A stretch of 64,000 nucleotides of DNA from assembly GCA_023053575.1 (NCBI GenBank), contig JAKZAP010000004.1, positions 16,193,624 to 16,257,623 of the forward strand, written 5' to 3'. This stretch comes from Branchinecta lynchi. Taxonomy: Eukaryota; Arthropoda; Branchiopoda; Anostraca; Branchinectidae. Position numbers and translations under genes: made by a program. Positions 12,501 through 27,500 of this stretch are shown one piece after another (positions within the stretch are counted from its first letter, which is position 1; every line of letters begins with the position of its first letter). The notes under the pieces were generated by a model. That model saw only the letters and a list, made by a program, of their open reading frames with translations. It was not told the DNA's origin and did not search any database.

Positions 12501-15500
12501 AAATTACACTTGGTGAAGGTGATGGGAAGGAACATTAAGTTCCAATATAAAGTTTAAAAGAAAGGCGGCTAAAAGGGGACGGTTGTCGGAAGTGCAACCG
12601 AAATATCCGAAATTAGATTCATCCCTCATAACATGTTTGAGGGATAATTAGCTGTTCGGTAAATATCCCGAAAATTTCGATTTTTCTTCTTGTCTCACGT
12701 TCATTTCGAAGCGTTGCACTACTTCTAGTACAGTAGAGACATTTTTTTTGAACGGAGTTAACTTTGAACTTCGCAGCTTTCATGCACTTTTTATGCTGAT
12801 CTAAAGCCAACTACCAATCAGCCTAAGTAGCTTAAGGGCATCTAAGAACACCTAGTCGGGTGTTTTGGGCCTTCATTTTACCATTCAGCCCAAACTTGCA
12901 CTGCAGGAAGTTAATTGTTCAAATAAGCATACCTCTACCGTACTTCTTTACTCTTCGTGCCTAATTGCTCCATTGTTTCTGTCCCAGAAGCTTTGGATCT
13001 CATATGAAGTGCCTGAACCGTTCTAACGACATTTGACTGATTTTAGCTTGTGCATGACCGACTCATTTGGATGCCATGAGTTTCCGTGGTGAACAGCGTA
13101 TCTTCATTCACATACATTGGGATTGGCATGGGCTTGTCCGTTTTCGTATTCAGCTTAGCGACATTATAAACGTGTCCGAAAGCTTTTTGGTGCTGAAATG
13201 CTGCATTAATGCTGCATTTTCTTTTTTGCTTTTGTCCGAAAGCTGTTACCTTTTTTTCTTCTCTTACACTTGTAGAATAGATAAATTTAAGTCAGGAATA
13301 AGAAGAAGACAAAAGAACTAGCTGTCTAAAGCTGACAAAATGGATCAGCTACTGATATCCAACCTTCTTATCTTCTTATCTTTCCTTTCTTCGTTGGCCA
13401 TGATCGCCAGTTGTCTTAGAATTTGGAATGTTTGCCGAATTGTCAGTTGTCTTTTCGAATTTGTTATGTTTGCCGCCGAAAAAACTGAATTTTCTTCTTG
13501 AAAATTCAGCATAAAATTTAGCATTCTTTTTGTCGATGAATTTTATGTTGAATTAATGCTGCATTAATTGAGCGACAATTTAAGTCCGAAAGCGAAATGC
13601 TGCATAAAATGCTGAATTAATTCAGCATTTTCGTTCGTTTCGGAGCTTTCGGACACGTTCTATACTGAAGTTGGAAGTTATTTACAGTAAGGGCAAAGAC
13701 ACGATAGCGTTGCATTTCCTTCATGGGCTCGCATTTCTTAGATGATCGCACCTTTCGTACTTTTTTCTCCGTGGAAACATCTAGAGTTAATTCCCCTGGG
13801 CTTAATCCTGTGTGATAATGTTTTTAATTTCCAAGAATGCTTGCAGGTTTTAAGCTGTAAATTCTGTTCTAGATTTTGTTTCTCCTGGACGAAAGCGTTC
13901 GACATTTTGACGAGTACACAGAGTTTGAGGGACGGGAAGCCTGCGAAAAGACGGCTTTGTATTGTCTGAATACGTTCAACCGGGTTATCAGACTTCAGGA
14001 AACATTACTGGAGATGGTACGAATGGAAGGTTCATCGCTTAGAGTATCCTCTCTGGGAACATTATTGCTAGGTGTCAACCAACGCACCAACCGGCCAGAT
14101 CACATGCTGAATATTGCCAAGTAAGTAAAGGGTTGCCTTTTTGGTTATTGGAAAAATCGGACAAGGTGAGTCGAGCTGAATAGCTTCACTGCGTTTGCTA
14201 AATTGCTTGGTCATCCTAGACAAACTGCGCGATTCATATTTAAAATAGGTGCACAAACGTATTAACATTCCTGGATTATTTTTTTCGATTCCTCCTAAGT
14301 GGGCTAATTTATTCCGTATCCAGTAACTTAAGTTCATGACTTTAAAACTGTTAGATGTAAGACGACGAAGCTTTGTGTGCTTACAAAACATAGAATATAG
14401 AAGCATCCTTCCTGAGTTTCCTCGTCTTCACCCTCCTGGTCCATGGACGACTGGACCCATATAAGCCGGTAACGTGAATTCGTGCCTTGCAGCGGTGTGG
14501 GTCAAGATTACTGAAATCATAGTACCCAGCTCATGAAAGTTGGTGCTAGTTGAAAGTTGTTTAAGGTACACCTCCTCCCTCTTAAACTTGATTTATGCGT
14601 AGCTGGGTCCAAGTGCCCCTCTGGCCCCCCAGTCGTTTTGCTGATATCAAAATACAGGTGGATGCAGACATAGTTGCTCCTGTTCAAGTTGTGTGCGATA
14701 CAACTTGTTTTTACCATATATGCCGACCTGCCACTCGATTCACTCATCAAAGGTTGAATGGGCTCTCAGGGACATAATTAAAAGCCGTTGCCAATGTTTC
14801 AAACCAGTCAAATGAAAGCCTTTCTCTAGTTAAGGCCAGATAAAGAAGTTTGTATTTTGACCTCTCCCCTCCATCTTGAAGACGCCAGAGGTCCCACGCT
14901 GCCTCAAATGAAACAACGTTGTTACCATGTTGAAGGCATCATTTGTTTGTTGTCTTACGGCACTGTCCCTGCCACAGTGTTCAGTTGACGTGCGTGGAAG
15001 TTTTAAAGGTTGCTGGTTTTTGGCGTTACTCTAGTTTGTTTCGTCGATTTTTTCTAACTTGTGTTACCGCGTCTAAGAAATGGTTCTGGCTTCATGGGGA
15101 GAGGGGGACAGTTAGAGCGTTTATAAATGTCTATGGATATACTACATATTACTTATATTAGGCTAAATTTTCTCAACCACATCACCCTACAGCTTCGTAC
15201 ATTTTCTAGGCTCTAAATTCTGTCTAAGGAGGCCGCACTACGGTTGGCTGATAAATCCTTTTTTTCTTTTTATAGAATCGTCCTGAGAGGGTAATAAATC
15301 TCCTGCTTACCTGGAACCAGGATGATCTGTTATACTTCTGAAGTCAAAACTTGCTGTACTTTAGGTTCATATCATATGGAAGCGAGTACATGCCGCGCCA
15401 TGCTACCGCAGCCGCCCCGATTCTGGCTTTTGTGGCTGGCATGCCAAGCGCCCAGCAACATCTTTTGGCCCTGTTTACAGGTGATCCGAGCGAGATTGTT

Positions 15501-18500
15501 GTCAGACATGGCATCGTTGAAGCCCTAGACGACCAGTTTCAAGACCCAAAAGAAGGAGTCAAGATCAAGATATGCCTACTCAGGATGCTGCAACAGGTAT
15601 TCACCATTCTTTCGCTGCTCGACTGCTGCAGTGTGCAAGTGGTAGCGTAAAATGCAGTCAGTTCTTAATAGCCAGGTTTTCATGGGATATAATCATAAGT
15701 AGGACCTAATCACATATTGACGATTAGGTAGTCAGTACTCCGTCGCTTGCTCGACTGTCGTATATTTAGTGGTAGATGGTAGCTTTAATGCTCCTTAGCA
15801 ATGTGTTCACGAAAGCTCATCTTAAAACCTAATAACATATTGAATTGTCATTGCTTCTATTTTATACCATTTTTAGACCTGTATGTTTATGGTCTGTAGG
15901 CTCTCATATAGCGTAGTACAAGGTAGAAGTAATTCATACCTGTAAATATTCTAGCGTGTGATGCTTAAGCGGCACCCTAGCTGCGTCGAATCTCTCCTCA
16001 ACGCTCTTCCTGTCCTTACAGCACATGGACGCAGTTCACTTAGTCGGATTCCCAATTGAATCTTGAGTAAAGGGTGTGCCCCTACACTAGGCAATGTCTT
16101 CGGGCATAGTTTTGTGTCCTCTTCTCAGTAATAGGCGATTAGTACTGGTAGTAAATTTAGAAATCAACAAATATCGTGGCGTAAGGCCAAATGGCATGTT
16201 GAATAGTCAAACGTAAATGGTTAAACACGTGCAATCGTGCGCAAATCTAAATTAAAAACAACGCACAGAACATGATACTAAATCTCATTTTTTCAAATAT
16301 GAATGAGTTCATGTTGAACTTAATCAGTAACAGGTAGTTTAACTCTAATAAAGTTTGAACGCTGTAGCCTCACCGGACTTCGGTATCTGATGAATCAAAG
16401 TGTGTGATGAGAGCTAATTGCAAGACCATTTAGCTCTCACTCATTAGGTTACTTTTTGATGTGCTTGTTGTTCGTCTCTATTTCGCCGGTATGATTACTA
16501 CCAAATACGGGGCATGTAGCAGGCCTTGTAGTCGCCTCGCCGTCTCTTCGTTACCTTGGAACGCCTGCAAATATTAATCTTACGAGTTTATCTTCAGGGA
16601 ATCAACTTGCCTCACCCAAGCGTGGCGCATTTCCTTCTTGGATTCAGCCTCCAGAAGCCCTTGCACAAAACGACGATCCAGAATCCTGGAATCAGTGGAA
16701 CACCTCGGGATTGTCTCCATTCTCTTGTCAACATATTGGACGAAGGCCTTAAGGGTGGCGAAGACCAGTCGGTTTTAGTGGAAGGTTACAAGCTCCTTCA
16801 TAGCATCTTGGCACATAGTGGGATGTCGTACCCTGTATTGCGTTATCTTAAAGGAAATTTAAAGAATTTCTTGGCCAGACATGGAGAGGCTATGCCGTTT
16901 GCTGCGTCGCCAACCGGTGAGTTAAGTCTCCCGTCCAGATCCAGGCTTTGTTTTTATTTCCATTACCGACCCATTCCGACAGGGTTTAGTTGATGTAGGA
17001 ATGAAGTTTGTATACTGCCGTAAAGCCGTTTCTATGAAGTCTGTCAGGCTCTTCTTATTCATTGACTTCAGGACACCGTGTTTCTCGTCTGTGAGCTCGT
17101 GTGTTTGGATTTGGGTTTTGTTTAGTTGAGTAGCCAGAGGGAGCGTTTCACTGAACTTCCCTTTGCTCCATAAGAAAGTTGTTATTTGGTGAGCTTGTTT
17201 CAGCTTCTACCGTAAAGCATCGTCTCTGTATAAAAAGCATGACTTCCTTCTAAAATTTCTGTTAGTACGTTAGGCCCTTTGCCAATAACCCTTGCCAAAA
17301 AGTACACAAATATGAGGGCCAATAACCCTTGCCAAAAAGTACAGAAATATGAGGGCCAATAACCCTTGCCAAAAAGGACAGAAATATGAGGGCCTTTTTT
17401 TAAAGGAATATTGACAAGAAGTGTCGAAATATCGCTAAGTATACTGAAGCATCGCAATAGGACTGACTTGCAGACGCCATGATCTAACTATGAGTTTTGG
17501 TGAAAAAGTATTTTTGTCAGGGAAGCACCGAGACCTTGTTCCACCAGAGGCGCCACAGTCAAGGTATGCAGCAAGGCACCAAAACAAGTTTGTGCCTTGC
17601 AAAGCATCAGCGTCTTCCCGATATAGGCGCTCGCTCAGACAGTATTTTGTACACTACATGTACATGTAAATAGAGAGTGACTAACCGCAGTGCAACTGCC
17701 ACTGAATACGACTGTGTTTATTTATTTATCTGTTAATAATTGTGAAAGCTGTTCATTTAAATATAAAGGTAGTAGTATACGGAAGTTAAACATTATTATT
17801 ATCGCTCAAATAGATCGCTTCAGACAGTTTTTCGTACGTTTTATAGCTGAGCAGCTGAGCTCCATGGCCTACGTTCTCCTTTGCCTTGCCGTCGACGTTC
17901 GTGTCTCTTCTCTACGAGGAAGCAACTCGCAGGCCCAACGTTTAGCAAGCATTTTGTTCAGCTCCGAAGCGGGAGCCGAAAGTGGAGACACGGATACCGG
18001 ACTTAGAAGAGATATCACCGCTGGGTCTAGTTTCCTTACAAGGACCTTCGCTACTACTACTGGTAAGTGTTATTGTTGGTATTAAGCCACATGGCCAGAC
18101 GACATATTTGACAAAGGTAAGCAAGCTATACTACTTACTTGCAGCTGTGAAAATAATGCGCTAGCCTTGGAGCCCTCTGCTGGTTTGCAACTGGTCTGAA
18201 GTGTTTTGGGGTACTGTGTCGGGGATTTTTTGGTTGCTGTCGATGCACCTTAGACGACAGTTGTCATATCGTAATCAGCAGCCTTAAGCTTCTCGACCAA
18301 AATGGCAGGAAAGGTTCTTCTTAAAGCACAACTCTTACTAGAAACGATCTTTCCCCTATGAAATGAATCAGAAAAAACTCTTTTGGAAATACCATTCCTT
18401 CCCACCTAAAACCAGGGATTCTCTTGTTAGCACCTGTCGAGTATATCCAGCCTTCCTGCTCTCCGACGCGGCGGCTGGGCGCAAAATTTTTGAAAACTGA

Positions 18501-21500
18501 ACCTGCCTTGGTTAAGAAGTGGGGAAATTAAGCAAATAAAAGAAGTAATAAAGAGGGGAGTATCACGTAGTAATATGTGAAAGAGTTGTCAGCGCACATT
18601 GAAGATTACGACAAACTTTTCGTTGGGTGACGGGAAAACTCCGAAAGGCCGAAAAAGCGCTAAAAATTCGTAATTACGAAACGAAACAATGAAGAAAGGT
18701 GGGGATTTTAGAAGCTTATAATTCCATATGGGAGCTAAGTATATTATAAAAGGCAGAATAAACAAGAGGGGTCCTTGAAATTAGTTATGAGTAAGTTGTT
18801 GACTGGATGTCGGGTAGCTATGTGTTATAGAAGCCCACGGATTCGCGTGCAAGGGTCGTGCTACCATTGCTGCTCGAATTCGTCTTGTTTTATGTCCTGG
18901 GATCTGTCCTACCCCAAGAAATGATAGGAATGTTGGATACAAATCTTCCTTTCTGACATCTCAAAAACGTGTGCCGTAAAGTCCCAGCCAAGCCAGGCTT
19001 TGACAGACACAATAGTTACGTTTTTGCAGATACCGACACCGCAGTCTGCAGTTACCGTGGTATCTGATACCGCGGTCAAAAGGCGTTTTTGCAGTTATCG
19101 TGGTATCTGGCCAGTTATCGTGGTATCGGTCGGTAATCTGAATCTGAAAAGTTATCTCACTTTCATCAAATTTTGTCAATCTTGGTGAGAAAGAAGTTTA
19201 GCACTTAGTGATGTAACTGGATATCAGTTTTTCTTTTGGAATTACTTCGAAAAGCGCAATTTCGGCAATAGTCGTTTTTGCAGAGCAACCGTCTAGATAC
19301 CACGATAACTGCAAAAACGGCTAATTGCAGATCCGGTTACCCTGGTAACAGAAACTATGTTGTCTGCAAAAACGCATCTAATCTCCTTCGCCTGCGTTTT
19401 ACAGGTGTATTATACAAGTGGTAACGAGTCCGTTCTTCCAGGAATGGCTGCCGCCGTTCGGCCACGCGTGTTGGCTCTTCTGGATTGCATCGACGTGTCT
19501 GAGATCAGCATAGCAACACCGGAGCTTGAGCTGTTCGAAATTGGACAGCTTCAGGCCTTGCTGAAAGAGTGTGAAATGCCTTCGTCGGATGGTGGGCCTA
19601 GCGTTATTAACGTTCGTCATCTCCAGAGGCGAGTTGAGAATGAACTCAGTGCGTTGGAGGGGACTACAGCTTTGGCTCAAAGACAGGCGATCATGCAAGA
19701 GTTTAAGACGATCCTTCAGTTTTCTGTCGAGTCCAATAATGTGAGTAGACTTAACTCTAAAAGGATAAAATGTGAGATTTCCTGTTGTTAGGCTTATAAA
19801 GGGAACGTGCTATGTTCTCGGTATCCTGACCTCTCAAGACCCCTTCTGATCTCTTGGCCTCATGGGTTTTTGACTTAGTATAGACATAGTGTGATCATCC
19901 AACGTCTAAAGCATGATTTTTGGGGAGCTACTGCATTGAACTAATGCTAGTGCATTTGCAGAGCTTTTTCCTTTTCGATGGCCGACCTTATAAAAATACG
20001 TGGGCGCAGTTGTACATGCAGCTATACGCGAATAGATAGATATCGCTTTTATTCTTTTTGAACTATCATGGTAAAATCCGAATTTGTCGAAATCGCCCAT
20101 ATATACAAATGTAAAAACTAATGAAGATTGAAAATTTTCACGAAAGATGGTACAAACGTCTTTTCATACCGTACATGGTTACATTTTATGAGTTAGTGTT
20201 TTGGGATCGCACTGAGGCCACTCTTGCAGGTCATTCGCGAGCGGTCTCAAATGTTGGCGGAAGTATATACTTACTGATAGGGTGCTCAAGCATTTCCTTA
20301 CCAAAAGCCATGCAGAGTTTCAACCTACACTTACCAAAAGCCATGCAGAGTTTCAACCTACACAGCTACACTCAAGGGCCATGAGTTTATATTTCTGGAG
20401 GAGCTCGTATAAGGGATTTTGGGGGATCTTGATATAATCAGTAGGGCACACTTCTGAACCTTTTCGGCCCGATAAGCTTGGTCCCTAGGAAGGCCAAAGT
20501 GTCCATCTTCCATCGGTTATTCTAGCACCGACTGTTATAAAAGAAACATAAAAACGGAGCGATCTTGTTCAGTGAACCTGTTTTTAGCAAGTAATTTCAG
20601 TAAATAAAGGCTGGTATGTCCACCTTTACCATTTGCTTCGTTTGGGGTTCCCATTTTAAATCATTTGCTATAATGAAACCGAGGAGTTTTATTTGGTTTA
20701 CACGCAAAGCATTGGTTATAGGAGGTTAAAAAATCGGCTCTTCTTTCAGGAAGGAAATTGTAAAGATTGCAGACTTCTTTTCATGCACAACCATGTCTGA
20801 ATTTAAAGCTTTTAAAGCTCACGAATTTAAGTACCTGACGTAAATGTGTATGTGTAAATAACTGTGTAGGTATATAGAGCTGAAAATTTGTATTCCTCTT
20901 GGCAAACTATTAATTGTACAAGACCTCAAACGTAGCAAAGTTTACTGTTGGTGGAACCGTTATAGATGTTACCCCTTGTTGGTAGTAACATCTATAACGT
21001 TTTTTTTTGGTGTTATAAACCGTTCTTCTTTGCAATTCGTAAGCATACGGTCCTTTATTCCAAGAGAGTTAAAGTTTAACTGAAAAGACTTGAGAACGGA
21101 CAATCTAATTACCCTATCTAGTCTAGTTATCACTCATTCACTTAAAGATGCTTGAAGACCCGATGAGAGGCCTTACTTCTTTGTTCCGCTATTCACGAAT
21201 AATTGATTTTCGCATGGCGGAATTTCTCTGTCGGATTTGTGGTACTTCTGTTCGCTTGTTCATGTGCTGTATGACTGATGCAAAAGATTTACGAGGAATA
21301 AGTGTTCCCGCAGTGAGAACTGACCACCTAGTTCACCGCTGGTCACTGAACCGCGTTTGTGTTGAGATTCAAATTTGTCCCGTCATAGTAGAATTTTGCG
21401 TTGTGAGGACGGCCGTAGATATGCTGAACGTGATAGTAAAGCTAATAGTGGCAAATAACAAATCCCTTAACACAACCCAAATAATGCAGTGTGTTCAGTT

Positions 21501-24500
21501 AAATGAGACAAAAATAAGCTGGCTTTTCAGCTAAACTTTAACGGGACACGTCTCTTTATTAGAAGAAGGATTACGGAACACGAAGTATAAAGTATAAAAC
21601 GACGACTCAAGACCTCCATCTGGTTACAACCATTTTCAAGCGTTAACTCTAAAGCCTGTCTGGATACTTAAATTTCTGGAGACGGGTCAATGTGACAGGC
21701 CTAGTTCGAGTCCAGCGTAACAATGACTTTTTCAGACCCTGTCTGTTTTTCCCAGATTCTTATTATCGATAACGATTACCTCTACCTAATACACGTTTAA
21801 TTCTATACTATCGATTATAGGCAAAACAGCAAATCTGGTCTCGCCGCTGCTTCATCGACGCCTGGCGGCAGACCCTTGAGACAATCCTCCTATCCACCAC
21901 AGCTTTTAGCAATAATGTTCTTGTGCAAGTCGTCCAAGAGGTTCTTCGTAAAAGCGTCCAAGAGTCAGCGTCCCAGGAGCTAAATCAGCCTCTGTCGGGC
22001 CTGTTGGTGATCGCTGTCACTTCGCTTCGTGTCCAGATGATGAACAAACAGGAGACACCTGCGAATGAGACCTTCGTGTCGTTCCTTGACCGCTCGGGAA
22101 GGACCGAAGCACTCTCTGGTATAGGCATCCCGGCATCAGCTGTAAGAGTAATCATCAAGGGTGTGGCCGAGTGGATTTTGAAGACAGGTGATCTATTTAG
22201 CGGTGCTTTGTTAGAAGGAGGAAGAGATCTAGGAGTGCAGAAACGTGTTTCAGGTGGTCTGGGTGGGGAAGGTTACGACAGTTATAAAGTAGGTGCTGGA
22301 GCTCAGCGCATCTCGTTACTCTAGGAGCTTGAAAATCGGGGCTCTAGGGATGCCGTTCCAGAAATCTAGCGGGAAGATTTTATTCCGAAGTTTTGCCCGA
22401 ACTGTCCATCCACTGCCCTCTTATTGTGCACATTATTGATTAGGTATGCTGGACATCAAAACCTTAATCCATTTGACTACCACCATAGTTTATCGCAAAA
22501 ACTGCTAAACATTCAGTAAAAACAAAATTGTCGGGATACGTCATTAATTAACAATTTGCTACTTAGGAGCACGATAGACAATCCGGTGTCCAGCTTTTCA
22601 AATTCCGAACACGTCACAGCTTGAGCCCGGGTGAGGGGGATTTTATTTCGCCCCGTCAGTACCTCAACAAGTCTTAAAGGTCCCCACGCACTATTTACGT
22701 ATTTTCAACAGTTGAATACTTAATAAAGAGGCTCTACTTTCAACAAATTACCCACCTTTTGGCTGTTTTAAGCCATTTTCGAGACCCGTTGATTTTAGGG
22801 GAAAGATGGACAAACTTACATAACCGGTTTTTGGGATCCCAAAACGTAAGTGGAGGGATACCTATGACATCGATTGTCCGTCTGTCCGTCCGTCTGTAAG
22901 CACGATAACTCTCGAAAGGAATGAGATATTTTGATGAAACTTGGTGTGAGGATTCGTTGGGTCGTCGGACCAGTCAAGTTCGTAGATGGGCTTTGTAGTC
23001 CTACATTTAGGGGTGGGGGAGGGGTTTCAAATTAAGGGGCAAACAAAATATTTTTAAACAGCTAATGTGATAGTCGATTATGGGGTAAGAAGACATGCTG
23101 AACACGATGGTGAAAACCATTTTGTCATCGAACATGTAGTTCGCCCGGAATCCGGCCAAACCGGAAAGTTTGTTAAAAGTAATAGTTTTATTTTAAGTTG
23201 ATTAGATGTTCGATTTAGGAGTAGAAAGACATGCTGAAGACGATGGTGAAAACCATTTTCTCGACGGACAAGTAGTTCGCCCGGAATCCGGCCCAAACCG
23301 GAAAGTTTGTTAAAAGTAAAAGTTTTATTTTAAGTTGATTAGATGTTCGACTTAGGGGTAGGAACTAGGAAGACGCGCTGAACACGGTGGTGAAAACCAT
23401 TTTCTCGACGGACAAGTAGTTCGCCCGGAATCCAGCCCAAACCGGAAAGTTTGTTAAAATTAAAAGTTGAAGTTGAATAGATGTTCGATTTAGGGCAAGA
23501 AGACATGCTGAACACTTATGTGAAAACAATTTTTTATCCGGACATGTAGTTCACCCGGAATCCGGCCAAAACCGGAAAATTGGTAGAAGTTAACGTTTTA
23601 TTTCTAGTTGATTAGATAACCGATTTAGGGGTAAGAACAGATGCTGAATCCGTGTCTGACAATCATATTTTACCCGGACATATAGTTCGACCGGAATCCG
23701 GCTGGAGTCGGAAAATTTGTTATAAGTTAAATTTTATTTGAAGTTGATTAGATGTTCATTATTGGGGAAAGAAGATACTCTGAGTTCATTTTTGAGCTTT
23801 CTTTTTTTCGCCGGACAATTAGTTCTGGAGTTTGGCCGAAATCGGGAAATTGGCGGTAGTGGCAGGAAGTTTTTCTCAGATGATTTGCTATTTGGCCTTA
23901 ATCTGTTTCTGAATTTTAATTGTAAAAATGTTCAAGGAGTCTGGCGATGACTGGATCTGGCTAAGACAAGACCCAGTTGTCTGGATCAGATATTGAATTT
24001 TTGGGATCCCATCGAAACCTTTGGTCTTGTTCTGATTGAAGTCGACAGCGTGATACGCATCGGATGTAGCAAAATATGGCAAATGAGAAAATCAGTGAGC
24101 TTTTGTTAGGGGGGTTAGAATGTAACGGACGAAATTCGGGTCTCCGGGTTTAGGAACTGATGGAGTGATTACTGAAGTAGGTTGCATTAGTATTATAGGT
24201 AAGACAGGTACTTTAAGAAACAGCTTTCCATTCCCAGGGACTAGAAAAATATGTCTGTTTTTTTCCCCGGTCCATCAACGTTGGTTCGATTGCTTGAATA
24301 TGGTGTTGGACTATAGTGGATTCCGCGATTTTTTGTTGTCTGAAAGGTTACGCACTTCACTTTGCCTGTCTCTTTTTTCCTGCTGAATCGCAAGTTTTTC
24401 TTCACTCATGTTGTGTTTTCGGTAGGCCCGTCTGCCCAACGCATCCGGATTAATCTGTACACTGCCCTGGTTGGTTGTCTTCGACTTTCAGCGGCGCAGC

Positions 24501-27500
24501 CTGCACGAGAAGGACGCGGATTGGGCGGTTCTCTTTCTGCCAGTGCTCAAGCAACGGGCGTGGAGACGCTCTTGGAATATGGAGACAGCTTCCTTAGCGC
24601 CCTGTGCCGAGACAGTGCTAGCGGCCATGATATCCAGAGGGTGAGTTGTTTGAGAATCTGATATGTATCTGCTATATGCACGATGCTATACCTTGGTATT
24701 GTATTGTAATCCTCATCCAAGTTAGCTCCCTAATTCTGGTCAATAGGACTTTCTTAAAAAAGAGCACGGTCACGAGGAAAAGCTGAAACACGAACGAAAC
24801 TTATAACAAAAAAGCTAATAATAGTAATATTTATTTATTTAAAAGTATGCAGTACAGGAGCGTAAGGGAAGGGAAGCTGAAATAAAAACAAAATAACGGA
24901 ACAAACATAAATCGAAAAATTGTCGGCTGTATATTCTGCGATACGATAATCAATGTACGAAATCAGATTTTAGTTTCTTTTCTGCAATCAGCTTTGGCTG
25001 AGAATCGAAAGAGTGAGAGTGCTAACGAACAAGTCAGAAAGAAACTTCTCCTTATTTAGTCTGACAAAGACAGTTATTTTTTTGTTTACAGTTCGTAAGG
25101 CCTCTTGCAGTTTGATATTATCTTCCGTCATTCCAGATGTTGGCCCTGTCGCTGCTGGATACCATCATTGCACAGTCTCCAGTTGGGCCTGTAGCAGGCT
25201 ACGCTGCCAAGCATGGTTACATTCGTCATCTGCTCGAGATTCTTGGCTCCTTGGACGAGTCTCTGACAATGGCACTGGAACGGCATCCCTCAGCGCTGGC
25301 GATGAGATCACTACAAGTCTATGCCTCTGTTATGGTGAGTATTGATGGTATTCCTCGACTTTAAGTAATGTGTGTTTTTCAGCCAATAACCTCATTATGC
25401 CGTTTGATTCCTCGCTGTTGTACCTTTGTACCTTTCTGGTTTTGGAAAGTTCTTGCTTTCTAAAACTCAGCACCGAGACATTCTACCTGATCAACCTCCA
25501 CCATCAAGAACGAGAAAGCAAAATAAGTTAGTTCCAGTTAATGCAAGAACAAACCGATATGGTAATTCTTTCGTCCCGGCTTTCGTCGATATGTACAATA
25601 AGAGTTAATGTTTCTTGTTTGTTTTATATTTAGAAGTGTAGTTTGATTTTGAATCTGTTGTAAAGAAACACAAATCAGCGATGCTGCCAAGTTTTTCTAT
25701 TAAACCTGTCTACTACTACTACTACTACTACTTGTTTGGTCTCTTATTGTCTGAATAATTGCGACGAGCGTCATGCTAACATTGATTTTCCTATCTTTTT
25801 TTAGTCTTTCCTGACAAGGCTTGCTATGACTTCCCGAGGATCTCAGCTACTTCTAGATAGTAACGTGTTGAAGTTACTCAGTGACATGGGAATCTTCTCT
25901 CTCCGTCCAGAGTCAAGGTAAAATGAAGTAGCCTAATAAACACGAAGTTGGATTTCTTATTATTTTCTTGCCCTTGCCAGTCCTTAAAGGACCTCTCTTG
26001 CTTATTCTGCTTTGACAATATCCCTAGCTTCCACTATGGGATTATAAGACTCTGAAATCCTCCCTTTCGCCATTGTTTCGTTTTGCACCTACGACTTTTT
26101 AGCGCTTTTTGGGCCTAGCCGAGTTTTGAAAGCAACGCAAACTTCGGCGAAAGCTTCAAGGTCTGTCAACAATTATTTCACAGTAAGGACATGTGAAGCT
26201 TCAAAGTATCATGTTTCATTTTGGAAGTCGTGATAGACCACCTTCTGTTTTATTTGCTTGATTTCCCCACTTTTCAACCAAGGCGCCTTTAGTTTTTAAT
26301 TTGTTGCTCCCTGACGCCGAGTGGAGACAGCGAGGCTGGATAGAGTTGACAAGCGCTAACCAGAAAACCGCTCATTTGTCGTGGAGAGTATAAGCCTAAT
26401 GGTATTTTGAAAACGATATTTCTGAGCCATTCCATCTTGAAAAGATCATTTCTAGTAAGAGTTGTGCTTTAACATTTGCTGGGGAAGGGGATATTTTTTG
26501 TTCATTACTTTAGTTTCTGCAGGCTCGTCAAGCTTCAGTTGTACTTCGACAATTCGATTTCTTCTCTTTTGCTTAAAGCACAACTCTTCCTAGAAATGAT
26601 CTTTTCAGGATGAAATGGCTCAGAAATATCAGTTTTCGAAAATACCATTACAATTGTCGCGTAAAATTAGCGATGTTCTTGTTACCGCTTGTCGGCTTTA
26701 TCAGGCCTTCCAGCTCTCCAACGCGGCGGCTGATCTCTCGGATAGATCTCATGGCCGACCATATCTTTCAAAACTCAAAACAACAATCTGAAGCCGGTCA
26801 TGTCCTTTTATTGGAAAAAGTTGTTTTTCATGATGACAGACAAAACTCGGCTGGGCCGAAAATGCGCTAAAAAGTCGTAACTACAAAACGGAATAATGGC
26901 GGAAGGTATGGGGCTTCCAGAAGCTTATAAATCCACAAGGAAGCTAGGGATAATATAAAAGGCACAATAAGCAAGAGGGGTCCTTTAAGACTTGTTTTCT
27001 TAAAGGATCCGGATTATAGCAGGTTAGTCTATAGGTTCTTTAAGTACTAACACACTCTACTTTTCTATTTGTTACATCCAGATTCTATTCTCGAGACGAA
27101 TTTCTTTCCACCTTAGTGAAACTAGGTTGATCTTGACACATGCCGTCCCCTTATCAAAGCCAAGGAGGATGAAGCGCGGCTAAGAACAGGCGTCTATTTT
27201 AATTAAAACCCAGTATAGCCTATAATATCTAGAATGGTCTGTCCATTAATGGTTTAGCCACATAAAGTTAGTGTGACTATAGTTTCCAGCTAGAACCTGT
27301 TCAGACTTTTCAAAAATAAGAGAGATGCTAGGTAATAAAGTGTCAAAATTAAGATGTACAAAAGAAGAATAGAAAAGAAACGGACTGTCTCATTCAAGAG
27401 CCGAAGGCATGTGGCGAAAGTTTGTTTCATTGATACATGCAAGTGAAGGTATGAGATATACTCGTCCGCTTTGCAGGAATAGCTCTTCACGATGGGGCTA

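Noticed and set aside
17281..17391. CRISPR-like repeat array
   Set aside because: Three direct 37-bp units with no spacers; a simple tandem repeat in a eukaryotic intron.
19405..19441. Earlier acceptor CGTTTTACAG for NUP205 exon l
   Set aside because: It would put the exon in phase 0 after an exon ending in phase 1; the acceptor at 19441 keeps the frame.
21148..21534. 128-codon plus-strand frame
   Set aside because: No family resemblance; lies in an intron without suitable splice sites.
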